Assembly (NCBI RefSeq): GCF_003589925.1
Contig: NZ_CP032382.1
Location: 6,014,001-6,078,000 of the forward strand
DNA from: Chryseolinea soli
GTDB lineage: Bacteria > Bacteroidota > Bacteroidia > Cytophagales > Cyclobacteriaceae
Reading direction: 5' to 3'
Length of the DNA: 64,000 nt
The notes under the pieces were generated by a model. It was not told where the DNA came from. It was given only the letters and a program-made list of their open reading frames with translations, and did not search any database. Below, piece by piece: positions 50,970 to 58,744 of the stretch. Every line of letters begins with the position of its first letter. The first letter of the stretch is position 1. The translations under genes and the position numbers were made by a program.

Positions 50970-53544
50970 TACCGAACTGAAAATACCAGAACTCTCTCTC
51001 GTTGTACTGATTGGAATTTCCGGTTCAGGCAAATCTTCTTTTGCTAAAAAGCATTTCCGGGAAACGGAGATCCTTTCATCCGATAAATGCAGAGGCATCG
51101 TGTCGGACGATGAAAATAACCAAGAAGCCACCGATGACGCCTTCGAACTACTGCACTACATCGCTGCGAAACGACTCAAGAACGGTTTGCTCACCGTGGT
51201 GGATGCAACCAACGTTCAGGCCGAGGCAAGGAAGCCGTTGGTTCAATTGGCGAAGGACTATCACTGCCTCCCGGTGGCTATAGTCCTGGATGTTCCGGAG
51301 AAAGTATGCGATGAGCGAAATAAAAACAGGCCTGACAGAAACTTCGGGAGCCACGTCACGCGACAACAGCGCGTTCAACTCAGACGATCCATCAAAAAAC
51401 TCAAGGGTGAGGGTTTTCGACACATCTTTGTGCTTGATTCTGTAGCAAAAATTGATGCGGTCGCTACCATAAACCGAGATAAGCTCTATAACGATAAGAA
51501 AGACATCAAAGGGCCCTTTGATATTATTGGTGACATTCATGGTTGCTTCACGGAATTGACAGAACTTCTGACCAACCTTGGATATGTGATAAACCCTGCC
51601 GATGAAAGCCAGGGAAATTTTGGCTTCAAAGTTGAGACACCAGAAGACAGGAAGGTCATTTTCCTGGGTGACCTGGTTGACAGGGGACCTGATTCTCCCT
51701 CCGTACTCAAGCTCGTGATGAGTATGGTAAACTCCGGCGCCGCTTATTGTGTTCCCGGGAACCACGACATGAAGTTGCAGAGGTACCTGAACGGGAACGA
51801 TGTTCAGCTGAAACACGGTCTCGCTTTAACCGTTGAGCAATTGAAAGGCGAAAGCGATCACTTCTTGAATCAAGTGAAAGACTTTCTTTATGGACTGGTG
51901 AGCCACTACGTATTTGATGGCGGCCGACTGGTTGTTGCCCATGCGGGCTTGAAAGAAGAAATGCACGGCAGGGGAAGCGGAGCCGTGCGATCGTTTTGCA
52001 TGTTTGGTGAAACGACTGGCGAAACCGATGAGTTCGGGTTGCCGGTCCGTTTCAATTGGGCATCAGAATACAGGGGAAAGGCAATGGTTGTCTATGGTCA
52101 TACACCCGTGCCGGTAGCACAGTGGTTGAACCGAACGATCGATATCGACACGGGTTGCGTATTCGGTGGCAAGCTAACAGCCTTACGGTATCCTGAAGAA
52201 GAACTTGTTTCTGTTGATGCAAAACAAGTATACATGGAGCCGGCCCGACCGCTCAACTGGAAAGCGAATGAACCACTCAACCAGCAGCACGAACACGACG
52301 ATGTATTGGATATCGACGATGTCACTGGCAAACGGATCATCAGTACACGGCTGAGAAACAATGTTACCGTGCGCGAGGAGAACTCCATTGCAGCATTGGA
52401 AGTGATGAGCCGCTTTGCGCTAAATCCAAAGTGGTTGATCTACCTGCCTCCAACCATGTCGCCTTCCGAGACAAGTGAATTGGACGGTTACCTCGAGCAT
52501 CCGATGGAAGCCTTCAAGTATTTCAAAAGCCAGGGGGTAGAAAAGGTCGTGTGCGAAGAAAAGCACATGGGCTCACGGGCGATCCTGGTCATTTGTAAGG
52601 ATGCGGAATCGGTTCGCAGCAGGTTTGGGATTGAGCATGAAGGTATCGGAGTCTGCTACACCCGAACGGGGAGAAATTTCTTTACCGACCCGGAACTGGA
52701 GATTCAATTTATGGATCGGATCAACAAAGCGTTGACAAAGGCAGACGTCTGGGAAAGATTCCAAACCGATTGGGTTTGTTTGGATGCAGAATTGATGCCC
52801 TGGTCTGCCAAAGCACAGGCCCTGTTGAAGGATCAATATGCTTCGGTGGGCGCGGCTGCTTCTGCTGCGTTATGTAACGTTGCTGATGTCTTAAACCAGA
52901 CCGCGAATAGAAATGTTGAAGGTGTTACGGAACTGTTGCAAAAGTACTCGACTAAAAAAGAGATGATTGCCGACTACACGAACGCCTACAGAAACTATTG
53001 CTGGCCGGTAAATGGAGTGGATGATTACAAGCTGGCCCCATTTCACCTGCTGGCGACGGAGGGCGCCGTACATGTTGATAAAGACCATGCCTGGCACATG
53101 CGCGAAATCGGCTTGATTTGCGAACAGGATTCTCAACTACTTTTGGCGACACCGCATAAGATCATTGACGTTAACAATGAAGCTGACGTTCATGAAGTAG
53201 TGAACTGGTGGACTGACCTGACTGAAAAAGGAGGAGAGGGTATGGTGGTAAAACCCTATGACTTTATTGCGAGCGGCAAGAAAGGGCTTGTTCAACCGGC
53301 CATCAAGTGCAGGGGCAAAGAATACCTTCGCATCATCTATGGACCGGAGTATTCGGCTTCTGAAAATATGATCCGGTTCAAGAGCAGGGGACTCTCTGGT
53401 AAAAGGTCCCTTGCCTTAAGGGAATTTGCTTTAGGTGTAGAATCATTAGAAAGGTTTGTAAGAAGAGAACCATTACGAAAAGTACATGAATGTGTATTCG
53501 GCGTGCTGGCTTTGGAAAGTGAGGAAATTGACCCGAGATTATAG
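50962..53544 (+). CDS. pnkp: Polynucleotide kinase-phosphatase-ligase
   Basis: 860 residues, matching the size of the bacterial enzyme. Kinase domain (1-170): P-loop GISGSGKSS (18-26), catalytic Asp41, and lid Arg residues near 119-126. Phosphatase (about 185-420): DIHGC (191-195), GDLVDRGPD (236-244), GNHD (266-269), His327 in VAHAG and GHTP (379-382), the binuclear metallophosphoesterase set. Adenylyltransferase/ligase (about 480-860): nucleophile Lys534 in EEKHMGSR, LDAELMPW (607-614), EGMVVKP (759-765) and Lys782. Thus it has kinase, 2',3'-cyclic phosphatase and ligase steps for sealing broken RNA. Its ATG sits inside the exonuclease stop region. The ligase is known to need Hen1. Confidence 0.97.
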   Translation: MVNTELKIPELSLVVLIGISGSGKSSFAKKHFRETEILSSDKCRGIVSDDENNQEATDDAFELLHYIAAKRLKNGLLTVVDATNVQAEARKPLVQLAKDYHCLPVAIVLDVPEKVCDERNKNRPDRNFGSHVTRQQRVQLRRSIKKLKGEGFRHIFVLDSVAKIDAVATINRDKLYNDKKDIKGPFDIIGDIHGCFTELTELLTNLGYVINPADESQGNFGFKVETPEDRKVIFLGDLVDRGPDSPSVLKLVMSMVNSGAAYCVPGNHDMKLQRYLNGNDVQLKHGLALTVEQLKGESDHFLNQVKDFLYGLVSHYVFDGGRLVVAHAGLKEEMHGRGSGAVRSFCMFGETTGETDEFGLPVRFNWASEYRGKAMVVYGHTPVPVAQWLNRTIDIDTGCVFGGKLTALRYPEEELVSVDAKQVYMEPARPLNWKANEPLNQQHEHDDVLDIDDVTGKRIISTRLRNNVTVREENSIAALEVMSRFALNPKWLIYLPPTMSPSETSELDGYLEHPMEAFKYFKSQGVEKVVCEEKHMGSRAILVICKDAESVRSRFGIEHEGIGVCYTRTGRNFFTDPELEIQFMDRINKALTKADVWERFQTDWVCLDAELMPWSAKAQALLKDQYASVGAAASAALCNVADVLNQTANRNVEGVTELLQKYSTKKEMIADYTNAYRNYCWPVNGVDDYKLAPFHLLATEGAVHVDKDHAWHMREIGLICEQDSQLLLATPHKIIDVNNEADVHEVVNWWTDLTEKGGEGMVVKPYDFIASGKKGLVQPAIKCRGKEYLRIIYGPEYSASENMIRFKSRGLSGKRSLALREFALGVESLERFVRREPLRKVHECVFGVLALESEEIDPRL

Positions 53545-53558
53545 AATTTCTCTATATA

Positions 53559-54410
53559 CTATTTCTTCTTCCTGGAAAGAGACAGATATCCCTCACTTGT
53601 CGTATCCTTTTCATCACTTATATTGAATTCACCCCTCAACGTGAGTTTCTTGTCCGTAAGTTCGTCGATGACATATTGATTGGACTCGACATCGGCCGTC
53701 AGCGTTAGCATCATAGCTCTCCGGCCTTCATCGACGACTTGCTCCAGCTTCCATTTGAAAGCCTGTTCCTCTTTATTTGTACAATTCTTTGCGGTTTGGC
53801 CGTACCACCAGGTACCTGTGCCATCGGCACGGAGTTCAATTTGCACATCCTTTCTGCACTTATCGTCGGTCCAAATGAGAAGATTGTAAGAGCCGCCAGA
53901 GCGTTTGTATTCTTCGGCGTTCACGCGTCGCATGAGATCATAGTCATAGTAGCCGACAATTCGGGTGCGTTCAGCCCCGATATCAATCGCTACATCACCC
54001 GGGAACAAGTAACCGATCGGGGTGATCGCGGTGAGGGGCACCATGACAATCCATCCGTTTCCCTGGATCCACGCAATTTGCCGCCGCTTTCCGAAATAGT
54101 CTTCCTGGGTTCTGCTAATGGCCACCGTTGCTTCCGCGCCATTTTCGTCGACCTTGAATTCTCTGGAGCTCTTGGTTTTCGTACTGATGTCCGTGACGCC
54201 TTTCACCTTGTAGCGAAGGACTTTACTGCCGAGGTGAACGATCAAACTATCTGCCGAAACAATGACTTCGGCTTGTTCGCGAATGGGGTTGGAATAAAAA
54301 TTTGGATACTTTTTGTAGTCAAACCAGCGGTTGTCTTTAAAGGACGTGGTTTGGGCTAATAATTGAATGGAAACAAAAAGGAGAAGAAGGGAGGCGAAAA
54401 TAGCGCGCAT
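53559..54410 (-). CDS. Secreted protein of unknown function
   Basis: 283 residues from the ATG at 54410; the upstream extension is not used because a signal peptide, MRAIFASLLLLFVSIQLLAQ, begins there. The mature protein is beta-rich with several charged strand pairs (KVLRYKVKGVTDISTKTKSS) and a C-terminal section, QIELRADGTGTWWYGQTAK to LTADVESNQYVIDELTDKKL, that resembles the lipocalin-like domains seen in Bacteroidota. No enzymatic motif. Convergent with pnkp, 14 bases between stops. Confidence 0.75.
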   Translation of the reverse strand: MRAIFASLLLLFVSIQLLAQTTSFKDNRWFDYKKYPNFYSNPIREQAEVIVSADSLIVHLGSKVLRYKVKGVTDISTKTKSSREFKVDENGAEATVAISRTQEDYFGKRRQIAWIQGNGWIVMVPLTAITPIGYLFPGDVAIDIGAERTRIVGYYDYDLMRRVNAEEYKRSGGSYNLLIWTDDKCRKDVQIELRADGTGTWWYGQTAKNCTNKEEQAFKWKLEQVVDEGRRAMMLTLTADVESNQYVIDELTDKKLTLRGEFNISDEKDTTSEGYLSLSRKKK

Positions 54411-54625
54411 AGGTACATCGTTGAATTTTCGAAATATAATAAAAACGAGGAACTCGAAAAATATCAATCCTTGACTGGGCTTCAATAAATATTAATATCA
54501 GCTCAGCGTTTGATAAAGTCATATTAAAAGGGCGGGATTAGGCCTGTCATTTGATATAGGAATGGGGCTGAGTTTACCCTTCAACCGCTCAACCAGGATA
54601 AGCTTCCGGTGACCACGTAATGTCC

Positions 54626-54655
54626 TTGCGCAGGTTTGAAATTTCCCTATCTTAC
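54626..54655 (+). promoter_or_regulatory. Candidate promoter of the M13 peptidase gene
   Basis: TTG, 19 bases, TATCTTAC (two mismatches), 23 bases before the ATG. Confidence 0.3.
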
Positions 54656-54678
54656 GCCTGAGACCTATTTTATAACCT

Positions 54679-56688
54679 ATGAAAAGAATTCTTTACTGCT
54701 CGCTAGTAGCACTTACCATTGTCTCTTGCAAAGAGCAAGAGGCTCCCCAAAAAAAATATGTAGATGCCGCCGGAATAGACGCATCCACAAAACCCGGCAA
54801 CAACTTCTTCCGCTACGTCAACGGAACGTGGTATGATACCGCGAAAATTGCCGCCGACCAGGTAGGCGTTGGCTCTTATAGCTTCTTAAACATCCCACAA
54901 AAACTTCTCCTCCAAAATATCTTAGAAGAGGCATCAAAAGCAACCGGTGCCGAGGGAAGCATTGAGCAGAAAGTTGGAGACTTCTATGCCTCCGGAATGG
55001 ACACGGTAGGCATTAACCAGCGTGGATTTGAACCCATCAAACCTATGCTGACCCGAATAGACGCTATCAAAGATCGATCGACCCTGATGAACTTTGTAGC
55101 CGACGAGCTGAAAGTAGGCGACTACTCCATCATTAGCTTTGATATCTCACCGGACAACGAAAACAGCAGCATCAACATTGCCCATTTCAGCCAGGCTGGT
55201 ATCGGCTTACCGGACCGGGACTATTATTTCAAAACCGACTCATCATCGCTTGCCATTCAAGATGCCTATAAAAAATATATCGCCACCTTGTTTCAATTGA
55301 CCGGCGACAGCGAGGCATCCAAGAATGCGGACATCGTTTATGACATCGAAAAACAACTGGCCACGTCGCACAAAACAAGGATCGAACGCAGGGATGTAAA
55401 AGCCAATTATCATAACCTCCCCGTGACAGGGATCAATAAGAAGCAGCCCAATATCGGGTGGGTTGATTTGCTCAAGAACCTGGGTCTGGATACCGACACC
55501 GTTGATATCGCGCAACCCGCATATTTCGAAAAATTGAATGCCATGCTCACCTCGGTTCCGATCGACCATTGGAAGATCTATTTAAAGGCAAGTTCGATGA
55601 CGTCGTATGATGACATATTGAGCAAACCTTTTGAAAAGGCGTCCTTTGAATATAACAAAGCGTTGTCCGGACAATCCACCGAAAAGCCACGCGCCCAAGT
55701 CATCGCCGACGCGGTCGACAGACAGTTGGGTTTCGCGCTGTCACAATTGTATGTGAAAAAATATTTCAACGAGGATGCGAAAAAGCGGGCACTGGAGCTG
55801 GTGAACAACCTGACAAAGGCATTCGAAAACAGGATCAATCAACTGGACTGGATGAGCGACAGCACCAAGCTAAAGGCGAAGGAAAAACTAAATGCCATTA
55901 CCAAGAAGATCGGCTATCCCGATGTATGGCGGGAGTATAAAGTCAAGATCGACAGAAGCAAATATTTTGAAAATGTAGTGGCGCTGAGACAGGATGAGTA
56001 TCAGTATCAAATTGGAAAATTAAATAAACCTCCTTACAAACAGGACTGGGAAACCACACCTCCCACGGTCACGGCCTATTACAATCCTTCCTTCAATGAG
56101 ATTGTTTTCCCGGCGGGGATCTTACAATATCCTTATTTTGATTTGTATGCCGACGATGCCATCAACTACGGCGGCATCGGCATGGTGATCGGCCATGAAC
56201 TGACGCACGCCTTTGACGACCAGGGCGCACAATTTGACAAGGATGGCAATGTGAAAAACTGGTGGACACCGGCGGACTACGAAAAGTTCAAGGCAAAGAC
56301 GCAACAGGTGATCGACTTATACAGCACCTTTACCGTGCTGGACAGTGTCCATGTTAAAGGCGGACTAACGGTGGGAGAAAACACGGCCGACAACGGCGGC
56401 GTTGCCATCGCCTACGACGCCTTTAAGCTGACCAAGCAGGGACAGGACACTACTAAAATTGACGGGTTCACACCGGATCAACGTTTCTTTTTATCCGTTG
56501 CCCGCATCTGGCGTGTAAAAACCCGGGACGAATTTCTGCGCACGTATATCAATACGAACCCCCATTCACCGGCCATGTGGCGCGTCAATGGACCGCTGAT
56601 GAATTTTGGTCCCTTTTATAAGGCCTTCAACGTGCAGCCTGGAGAAAAGAACTACAAGAGCGACAGCGAGCGGATAAAAATTTGGTAG
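54679..56688 (+). CDS. M13 metallopeptidase (neprilysin/PepO family), exported
   Basis: 669 residues. The N-terminus has a lipoprotein signal with LTIVSC (Cys about 17). The M13 N-domain begins KPGNNFFRYVNGTW. The catalytic part has AINYGGIGMVIGHELTHAFDDQGAQFD with HELTH (506-510), ENTADNGGVAIAYDAF (Glu third ligand) and NPHSPAMWRVNGPLMN, plus the terminal KIW, all typical. A periplasmic zinc endopeptidase acting on peptides. Monocistronic. Confidence 0.96.
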   Translation: MKRILYCSLVALTIVSCKEQEAPQKKYVDAAGIDASTKPGNNFFRYVNGTWYDTAKIAADQVGVGSYSFLNIPQKLLLQNILEEASKATGAEGSIEQKVGDFYASGMDTVGINQRGFEPIKPMLTRIDAIKDRSTLMNFVADELKVGDYSIISFDISPDNENSSINIAHFSQAGIGLPDRDYYFKTDSSSLAIQDAYKKYIATLFQLTGDSEASKNADIVYDIEKQLATSHKTRIERRDVKANYHNLPVTGINKKQPNIGWVDLLKNLGLDTDTVDIAQPAYFEKLNAMLTSVPIDHWKIYLKASSMTSYDDILSKPFEKASFEYNKALSGQSTEKPRAQVIADAVDRQLGFALSQLYVKKYFNEDAKKRALELVNNLTKAFENRINQLDWMSDSTKLKAKEKLNAITKKIGYPDVWREYKVKIDRSKYFENVVALRQDEYQYQIGKLNKPPYKQDWETTPPTVTAYYNPSFNEIVFPAGILQYPYFDLYADDAINYGGIGMVIGHELTHAFDDQGAQFDKDGNVKNWWTPADYEKFKAKTQQVIDLYSTFTVLDSVHVKGGLTVGENTADNGGVAIAYDAFKLTKQGQDTTKIDGFTPDQRFFLSVARIWRVKTRDEFLRTYINTNPHSPAMWRVNGPLMNFGPFYKAFNVQPGEKNYKSDSERIKIW

Positions 56689-56713
56689 GGACAAGCTCGT
56701 AATCACATGGAAG

Positions 56714-56757
56714 CCGGCTGGTGACCAAGGACTTTCGAAGTCTAGGTTGTCAGCCGG
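56714..56757. terminator. Two-part hairpin between convergent genes
   Basis: Outer CCGGCTG / CAGCCGG and inner GACTT-TCG-AAGTC arms, overlapping the end of the reductase gene. Terminator-like but without a clear T-tract. Confidence 0.4.
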
Positions 56758-57257
56758 TAATGCAATTGAACGGTGTGATCGTTCAGTTTCTTCACATCCA
56801 GCAATGACATTTTGGTTTCGTGATCAACATCTTTCAGCAACGGCAGGCCTGCACCAAACAATACTGGCTCCACGACCAGGATCAGTTCATTCACCAATCG
56901 TGCGTTCATGAACCCGCTCACGGTGGCCGTGCCGCCGATAATAACAGCTTCTGAATAACCCTGGCCTTCGAGCTGGGCAACAATGGCCTGAGGTGTTTTG
57001 TCTGTGAAAACTACATTTGACTGTGCGGGCCGAGCCGAGGTATCGTGCGTAAGCACAACCAGGGCTCCCTCATTTTTGAGCGGAAGATAATCGGGCGCGA
57101 GGATGTTGTAGGTTGTCTTTCCCATGATCACCGCTTTCGTTTGCTGGCTGATGTTCATAAATCCCTGGCCGTATTCTTGTGACAACCAGTCGGGCACGTT
57201 TCTCTGATTCGAGATCTTTCCATTGGCAGAAGCTGCCAGGTAAACGGTTATCTTCAT
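56742..57257 (-). CDS. RibD C-terminal / dihydrofolate reductase-fold protein
   Basis: 171 residues. KITVYLAASANGKISNQ at the start, QQTKAVIMGKTTYNIL and EAVIIGGTATVSGFMNARLVNELIL follow the RibD_C (DHFR-like, NADPH-binding) pattern. Probably a cytoplasmic NAD(P)H-dependent reductase; the physiological substrate is unknown. Not a true folA, as folate-binding residues are not conserved. Confidence 0.9.
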   Translation of the reverse strand: MKITVYLAASANGKISNQRNVPDWLSQEYGQGFMNISQQTKAVIMGKTTYNILAPDYLPLKNEGALVVLTHDTSARPAQSNVVFTDKTPQAIVAQLEGQGYSEAVIIGGTATVSGFMNARLVNELILVVEPVLFGAGLPLLKDVDHETKMSLLDVKKLNDHTVQLHYRLTT

Positions 57258-57442
57258 CGTTGTTTTTGTTTAGAAACTCTTTCACTCAAAAACGGCCTGG
57301 CCATCGTAAAAGTTGATGGTGTGATGCACTAACTAGGGGGCTGATCGCGGCAAAACAGAGGTGCGAATGCGGCGTGTAATGAAATCAAGCGTCTACAAAC
57401 TTCTGAAGCGTTAGTTCACCTGGGTAGACGTTGGTGGTGGGG

Positions 57443-57469
57443 AGATAGAGAAGATAGAGAAGATAGAGA
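57443..57469. repeat. Three tandem copies of AGATAGAGA
   Basis: Perfect 9-base unit repeated three times, directly beside the hairpin at 57471-57513. Confidence 0.9.
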
Positions 57470-57470
57470 A

Positions 57471-57513
57471 GCGTGGACAGGAACCCTTGGATTGGGATGC
57501 TCTCTGTCCACGC
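57471..57513 (-). terminator. Hairpin after the DinB gene
   Basis: GCGTGGACAG / CTGTCCACGC, perfect ten-base arms with a 23-base loop, 13 bases past the DinB stop. On the minus strand it is followed by a pyrimidine tract (the tandem repeat read as TCTCTATCT), so it may terminate transcription. Confidence 0.5.
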
Positions 57514-57526
57514 CAGTTCAATGGGA

Positions 57527-58054
57527 TTACTCGCTCCAAGGCGGCTTAATGCCATTCGTTCGGGCATAGGCAATCAATTGTCCCAGGTGTTCGTTCGAAT
57601 GTCCCAGCATGATCAGGATGGCCGTCATGTTGGTGTACTCCCCGGGAAAAGGGAACACAACCTTGTTGCCAAGCGCTGCGTCCTGGGTATTCTTGATGGC
57701 CGCAGTAGCCACTTCATACGAGCGTTTCAGTTCGGCAGCAATCGCTTCCTTTGTTTTCAGATCTTTCTCCAGCGTTTCCATGTTAACGCCATCGGGGATC
57801 TTTGCGCCCAGCTTGGAAGCAAAGAAATAGTTTGCCGAGATGATGTGTGCAAGTACTTGAGATACGTTGCGCACGCCGGCACTCGGAGACCAGGCGTACT
57901 TGTCAGCCGGAATGGCCTGTGCCAGTTGCATGACATGTCCGGAAACAAACGCGATGGATCCTGCGGATTCCTTCTGGAATTGACCTTGACAAAAGGCTTG
58001 CATCGAAAAGAATAGGGCTGCAATGGTGGCTGCAGTGGTGGTTAGTTTTTTCAT
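57527..58054 (-). CDS. DinB-superfamily protein with signal peptide
   Basis: 175 residues from MKKLTTTAATIAALFFSMQAFCQ, a clear Sec signal; an upstream extension is not supported. The mature four-helix bundle shows VLAHIISANYFFASKL and ILIMLGHSNEHLGQLIAYAR, in which His residues (His in AHII, SNEHLGQ) form the DinB metal-binding triad. An exported DinB protein is less common than a cytoplasmic one; may be a thiol-dependent metalloenzyme. Divergent from padR2 across a 347-base gap. Confidence 0.88.
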   Translation of the reverse strand: MKKLTTTAATIAALFFSMQAFCQGQFQKESAGSIAFVSGHVMQLAQAIPADKYAWSPSAGVRNVSQVLAHIISANYFFASKLGAKIPDGVNMETLEKDLKTKEAIAAELKRSYEVATAAIKNTQDAALGNKVVFPFPGEYTNMTAILIMLGHSNEHLGQLIAYARTNGIKPPWSE

Positions 58055-58401
58055 AATGCTTTTGGGTTTATGAATGGAAGTTAGGAAAGTTATTTTACTG
58101 ACCCGATCAGATTGTATTAAAATGTATGGACTCGCCTTTCGCCGGATTAGGAACAAACTGACGGTCAGCCAACTTGCGCTCGCGCCTTGCCCAATCTTCA
58201 TAGAAAGTTTTTTTAGTGAGGGTGTCGACTGATGTAACGAGCTGCCACTTGATCAACACAGTGTGAAGAAAACATGGAGTGACACCTCTTGGGGGGTAAC
58301 TAAACAGGGGAAGGGTTGCAACCTACAGAACGCCTTTTTCGTATACTTTGGTATTCTATGTATATAAAAATCAGAGTATAATTAATATATTGAATATCAA
58401 C
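58055..58401. other. Divergent intergenic region, no gene
   Basis: 347 bases between the DinB gene (minus) and the second padR (plus). Its right end is AT-rich with GTATAC and TATATA words and contains the left arm of the padR2 inverted repeat. The remainder shows nothing recognisable. Confidence 0.6.
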
Positions 58402-58413
58402 ATGATACCAAAG
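58346..58413. promoter_or_regulatory. Inverted repeat around the second padR start, likely operator
   Basis: CTTTGGTAT at 58346-58354 and ATACCAAAG at 58405-58413, perfect nine-base arms separated by 50 bases and enclosing the promoter region and the ATG. It shares GGTATT with the repeat upstream of the first padR. Confidence 0.5.
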
Positions 58414-58737
58414 AACCTCACCGCGGCATCCACCAAACTCATTATTCTGGGCATTCTCCGGCAAGGCAACAGCTATGGCTACCTGATCATCAAGAAAATC
58501 AAGGAGCTGTCGGGTGGTAAAATGAAATATTCGGATGGGATGCTTTATCCCGTGTTGCATAACCTGGAAAAGGAGGGACTCATTCAATCCGAATGGGTGA
58601 TGCAGGACGATGCGCGGCCGAGGAAGTACTATGCCATCACCGAGGATGGCAAAAAGGAACTCGTCGCAGAAAGAGAACATTGGGTGCATGTCAACTCGGT
58701 ACTGGAAGCCATCTGGCAATTGAAACCAACCAAATGA
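58402..58737 (+). CDS. PadR-family transcriptional regulator
   Basis: 111 residues from the ATG at 58402; 18 upstream codons are AT-rich and not protein-like. Contains STKLIILGILRQGNSYGYLIIKKI and MLYPVLHNLEKEGLI, the PadR winged helix, with wing RPRKYYAITEDGKKEL. It probably controls the downstream permease, whose start is seven bases after its stop. Inverted repeat arms CTTTGGTAT/ATACCAAAG bracket its start, suggesting autoregulation. Confidence 0.95.
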   Translation: MIPKNLTAASTKLIILGILRQGNSYGYLIIKKIKELSGGKMKYSDGMLYPVLHNLEKEGLIQSEWVMQDDARPRKYYAITEDGKKELVAEREHWVHVNSVLEAIWQLKPTK

Positions 58738-58744
58738 CCTCGCT

